Assembly (NCBI GenBank): GCA_030433225.1
Contig: JAUIMD010000079.1
Location: forward strand, 1 to 7,811
Direction of reading: 5' to 3'
DNA: 7,811 nt
DNA from: Bacteroidia bacterium
GTDB taxonomy: Bacteria > Bacteroidota > Bacteroidia > Bacteroidales > UBA5342
In this document: positions 6,256 to 7,811 of the stretch, one piece after another
How the letters are laid out: each line of letters opens with the position of its first letter
How positions within the stretch are numbered: position 1 is the first letter of the stretch
Notes under the pieces: generated by a model
What the model was told of the DNA's origin: nothing
The model's database searches: none
The model's input: the letters and a program-made list of their open reading frames with translations, nothing else
Translations under genes and position numbers: made by a program

Positions 6256-7811
6256 ATGGAAGTAAAACGGTTAAGTAAAATTGCGAGAGAATTTAATGTC
6301 GGGATTTCTACGATGGTAGAGTTCCTTCAAAACAACGGCTTTAACGACGTTAAATTCACTCCGAATACAAAAATAGATGCGAAAACTTACGAGGTTTTAG
6401 TAACGGAGTTTGCTCCTGACCTAAAGGCCAAAGAAGAAAAAGAAGAAGTAAGTGAGCGCCGTCACACCAAAGAAAAACAGAGAGAAACTGTTATTTTGGA
6501 GGAAGGGCCGCATCAGCAGGTTTCGTTGAAAGAGGAGAAGGAAGAACCGGCAGATACCCTTACAAGCCTGAAATCAGAAAAGCCCAAGCTAAAGGTGGTG
6601 GACCGCATTGATTTAGATGCGATAAACAAGCCCAAAAGTCCTAAAAAAGCCGAGGAAGCACCTGCTGCTGAAAACGTACAGGAAGAAAAAGCAGCTCCCG
6701 CCCAAGAAGAGGTGGTAAAAGAAGAAAAGCCTGTTGAAGTGCCCGCACCCAAAGTGGAGGAACCCGTACAAAAATCACCTGCCGCAGAAAAGCCGCAGAG
6801 CGAACAACCGGCTGCCGAAGAAGTGACCACTGAAGAAGGTGCGGAAACTGAAAAGAAAGAAGAAGACTTTATTCCAACCAAAGCTGAATTAAGCAGTAAA
6901 ATAAAGGTTGTTGATAAAATAGATCTAACGCAAATAAACCAACGAACGCGTCCCGTAAAAAAATCGAAAGAAGAACGCCGTAAGGAACGGGAGGATCGCG
7001 AAAAGCTCAAAAAAGATACCAAATCAACCGATTCGGATAACAAGGGAGAGGATGATGTTTACAAGCCTAACAAGGTGAAATTGTCAGGCCCCAAGGTGGT
7101 ATATAAAATTAAGCTGAAGGATGAAAAAACATCGGATTCGGCTTCAGGTGATGAGGCTAAACCGAAGCGTAAGCGGATAAAAAAATCCAACGAAAAGGTT
7201 AATCTCGATCGTCCTAATATGGGGCCGGGTCAAAGAGGGCCTCAGCGTCCCGGGCAGCAACGCCCCAATAAAAAAGGTGGCAAACGTCCGGTTAAAACCG
7301 AAGTTAGCGAGGCCGATGTTCAAAAGCAAATTAAGGATACCCTGGCTCGCTTGACCAATAAAGGAAAGTCAAAAGGTTCCAAATACCGTAGAGATAAACG
7401 TGATGCCGTTTCGGACAGGCAAAATGCCGAACTGGAAAGACAGGCAGCAGAAAATAAGGTATTAAAAATTACCGAATTTGTTACGGCAAACGAGTTGGCG
7501 GTAATGATGAACGTTGCTGTAAATGACGTAATTTCAACCTTTATGTCTCTGGGGATGTTCGTATCCATTAACCAACGTTTAGATGCCGAGACCATTAGTT
7601 TAGTGGCCGAGGAGTTTGGCTACGGGGTAGAGTTTGTGAGCGTTGAGGTGTCGGAGGCTATTCAGGAAGAAGAGGACAGTGAGGAAGACCTGATTGACCG
7701 CCCGCCCATTGTTACCGTAATGGGACACGTTGACCACGGTAAAACTTCACTGTTGGATTACATCCGAAATGCCAACGTTATTGCCGGTGAAGCGGGAGGA
7801 ATTACGCAGCA
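6256..7811 (+). CDS. infB: Translation initiation factor IF-2, 3'-partial
   Basis: The frame is open from ATG 6256 to the right edge (518 whole codons), so the gene is cut by the window. IF2 is the GTPase that places initiator tRNA on the 30S subunit and promotes subunit joining. The first residues M-E-V-K-R-L-S-K-I-A-R-E-F-N-V-G form the IF2 N-terminal helical domain of Bacteroidota (about 1-50). A long, charged, probably disordered linker follows (about 55-395), rich in Lys, Glu, Pro and Ala; in it a motif K-V-V-D-[RK]-I-D-L-x-x-I-N occurs twice, at about 113-124 and 217-228. A second IF2_N domain lies at about 402-455. The G domain starts near 484 with P-P-I-V-T-V-M and the P-loop G-H-V-D-H-G-K-T at 490-497; the window stops at the start of switch I (G-G-I-T-Q). 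Upstream in-frame codons lead to a TAA at 6223-6225 with no better start. It lies 75 bases after nusA, with a promoter-like sequence between. Confidence 0.96.
   Translation, partial: MEVKRLSKIAREFNVGISTMVEFLQNNGFNDVKFTPNTKIDAKTYEVLVTEFAPDLKAKEEKEEVSERRHTKEKQRETVILEEGPHQQVSLKEEKEEPADTLTSLKSEKPKLKVVDRIDLDAINKPKSPKKAEEAPAAENVQEEKAAPAQEEVVKEEKPVEVPAPKVEEPVQKSPAAEKPQSEQPAAEEVTTEEGAETEKKEEDFIPTKAELSSKIKVVDKIDLTQINQRTRPVKKSKEERRKEREDREKLKKDTKSTDSDNKGEDDVYKPNKVKLSGPKVVYKIKLKDEKTSDSASGDEAKPKRKRIKKSNEKVNLDRPNMGPGQRGPQRPGQQRPNKKGGKRPVKTEVSEADVQKQIKDTLARLTNKGKSKGSKYRRDKRDAVSDRQNAELERQAAENKVLKITEFVTANELAVMMNVAVNDVISTFMSLGMFVSINQRLDAETISLVAEEFGYGVEFVSVEVSEAIQEEEDSEEDLIDRPPIVTVMGHVDHGKTSLLDYIRNANVIAGEAGGITQ

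Noticed and set aside
6513..7043. 176-codon minus-strand Ser/Phe-rich frame opposite infB
   Set aside because: Composition is the reverse complement of the Lys/Glu/Ala-rich IF2 linker; the plus-strand frame is clearly real.

Overview
The window looks like a chromosomal segment of a Bacteroidota bacterium. The evidence is: a PKD-repeat surface protein with a type B (gliding-motility) C-terminal sorting segment next to a PorP/SprF-family protein, which is a type IX secretion pairing; a rimP-nusA-infB order with Bacteroidota-style proteins; promoters of the TTTG / TAnnTTTG type rather than sigma70 type; and no convincing Shine-Dalgarno sequences. The sequence does not allow a reliable order or genus call.

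Region 1 (1-3752) is a two-gene plus-strand unit. The first gene enters from the left edge without its own start. It encodes a long extracellular protein of repeated PKD-like modules that ends in what appears to be a shortened type B sorting domain. The second gene starts 45 bases after the annotated stop and encodes a PorP/SprF-like outer-membrane protein. Such pairs are known as cargo plus partner of the type IX secretion system. A +1-shifted reading continues 43 bases past the cargo stop and ends two bases before the porP/sprF-like start, so the cargo C-terminus may be frameshifted or decayed.

Region 2 (3753-4467) is a 715-base gap with no convincing conserved gene. It contains a perfect 11-bp inverted repeat, a leader of about 30 bases without G, and an ATGAAAAAA start opening only a 48-codon frame. 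It looks like the 5' end of an expressed gene whose body is missing, or a small leader RNA or peptide. The hairpin also reads as an intrinsic terminator on the minus strand. The gap ends with a good Bacteroidota promoter and a 10-bp hairpin at the predicted 5' end of the rimP transcript.

Region 3 (4468-7811) is the conserved translation/transcription operon: rimP (30S maturation), nusA (transcription elongation, termination and antitermination) and infB (initiation factor IF2, cut by the right edge just after its P-loop). rimP and nusA are six bases apart. A second promoter-like sequence lies directly before infB, placed so that its transcript would be almost leaderless. No mobile element, tRNA, rRNA, CRISPR array or defence system was seen. 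The window is mostly ordinary, and the unusual signals are the damaged-looking sorting domain and the structured intergenic region.
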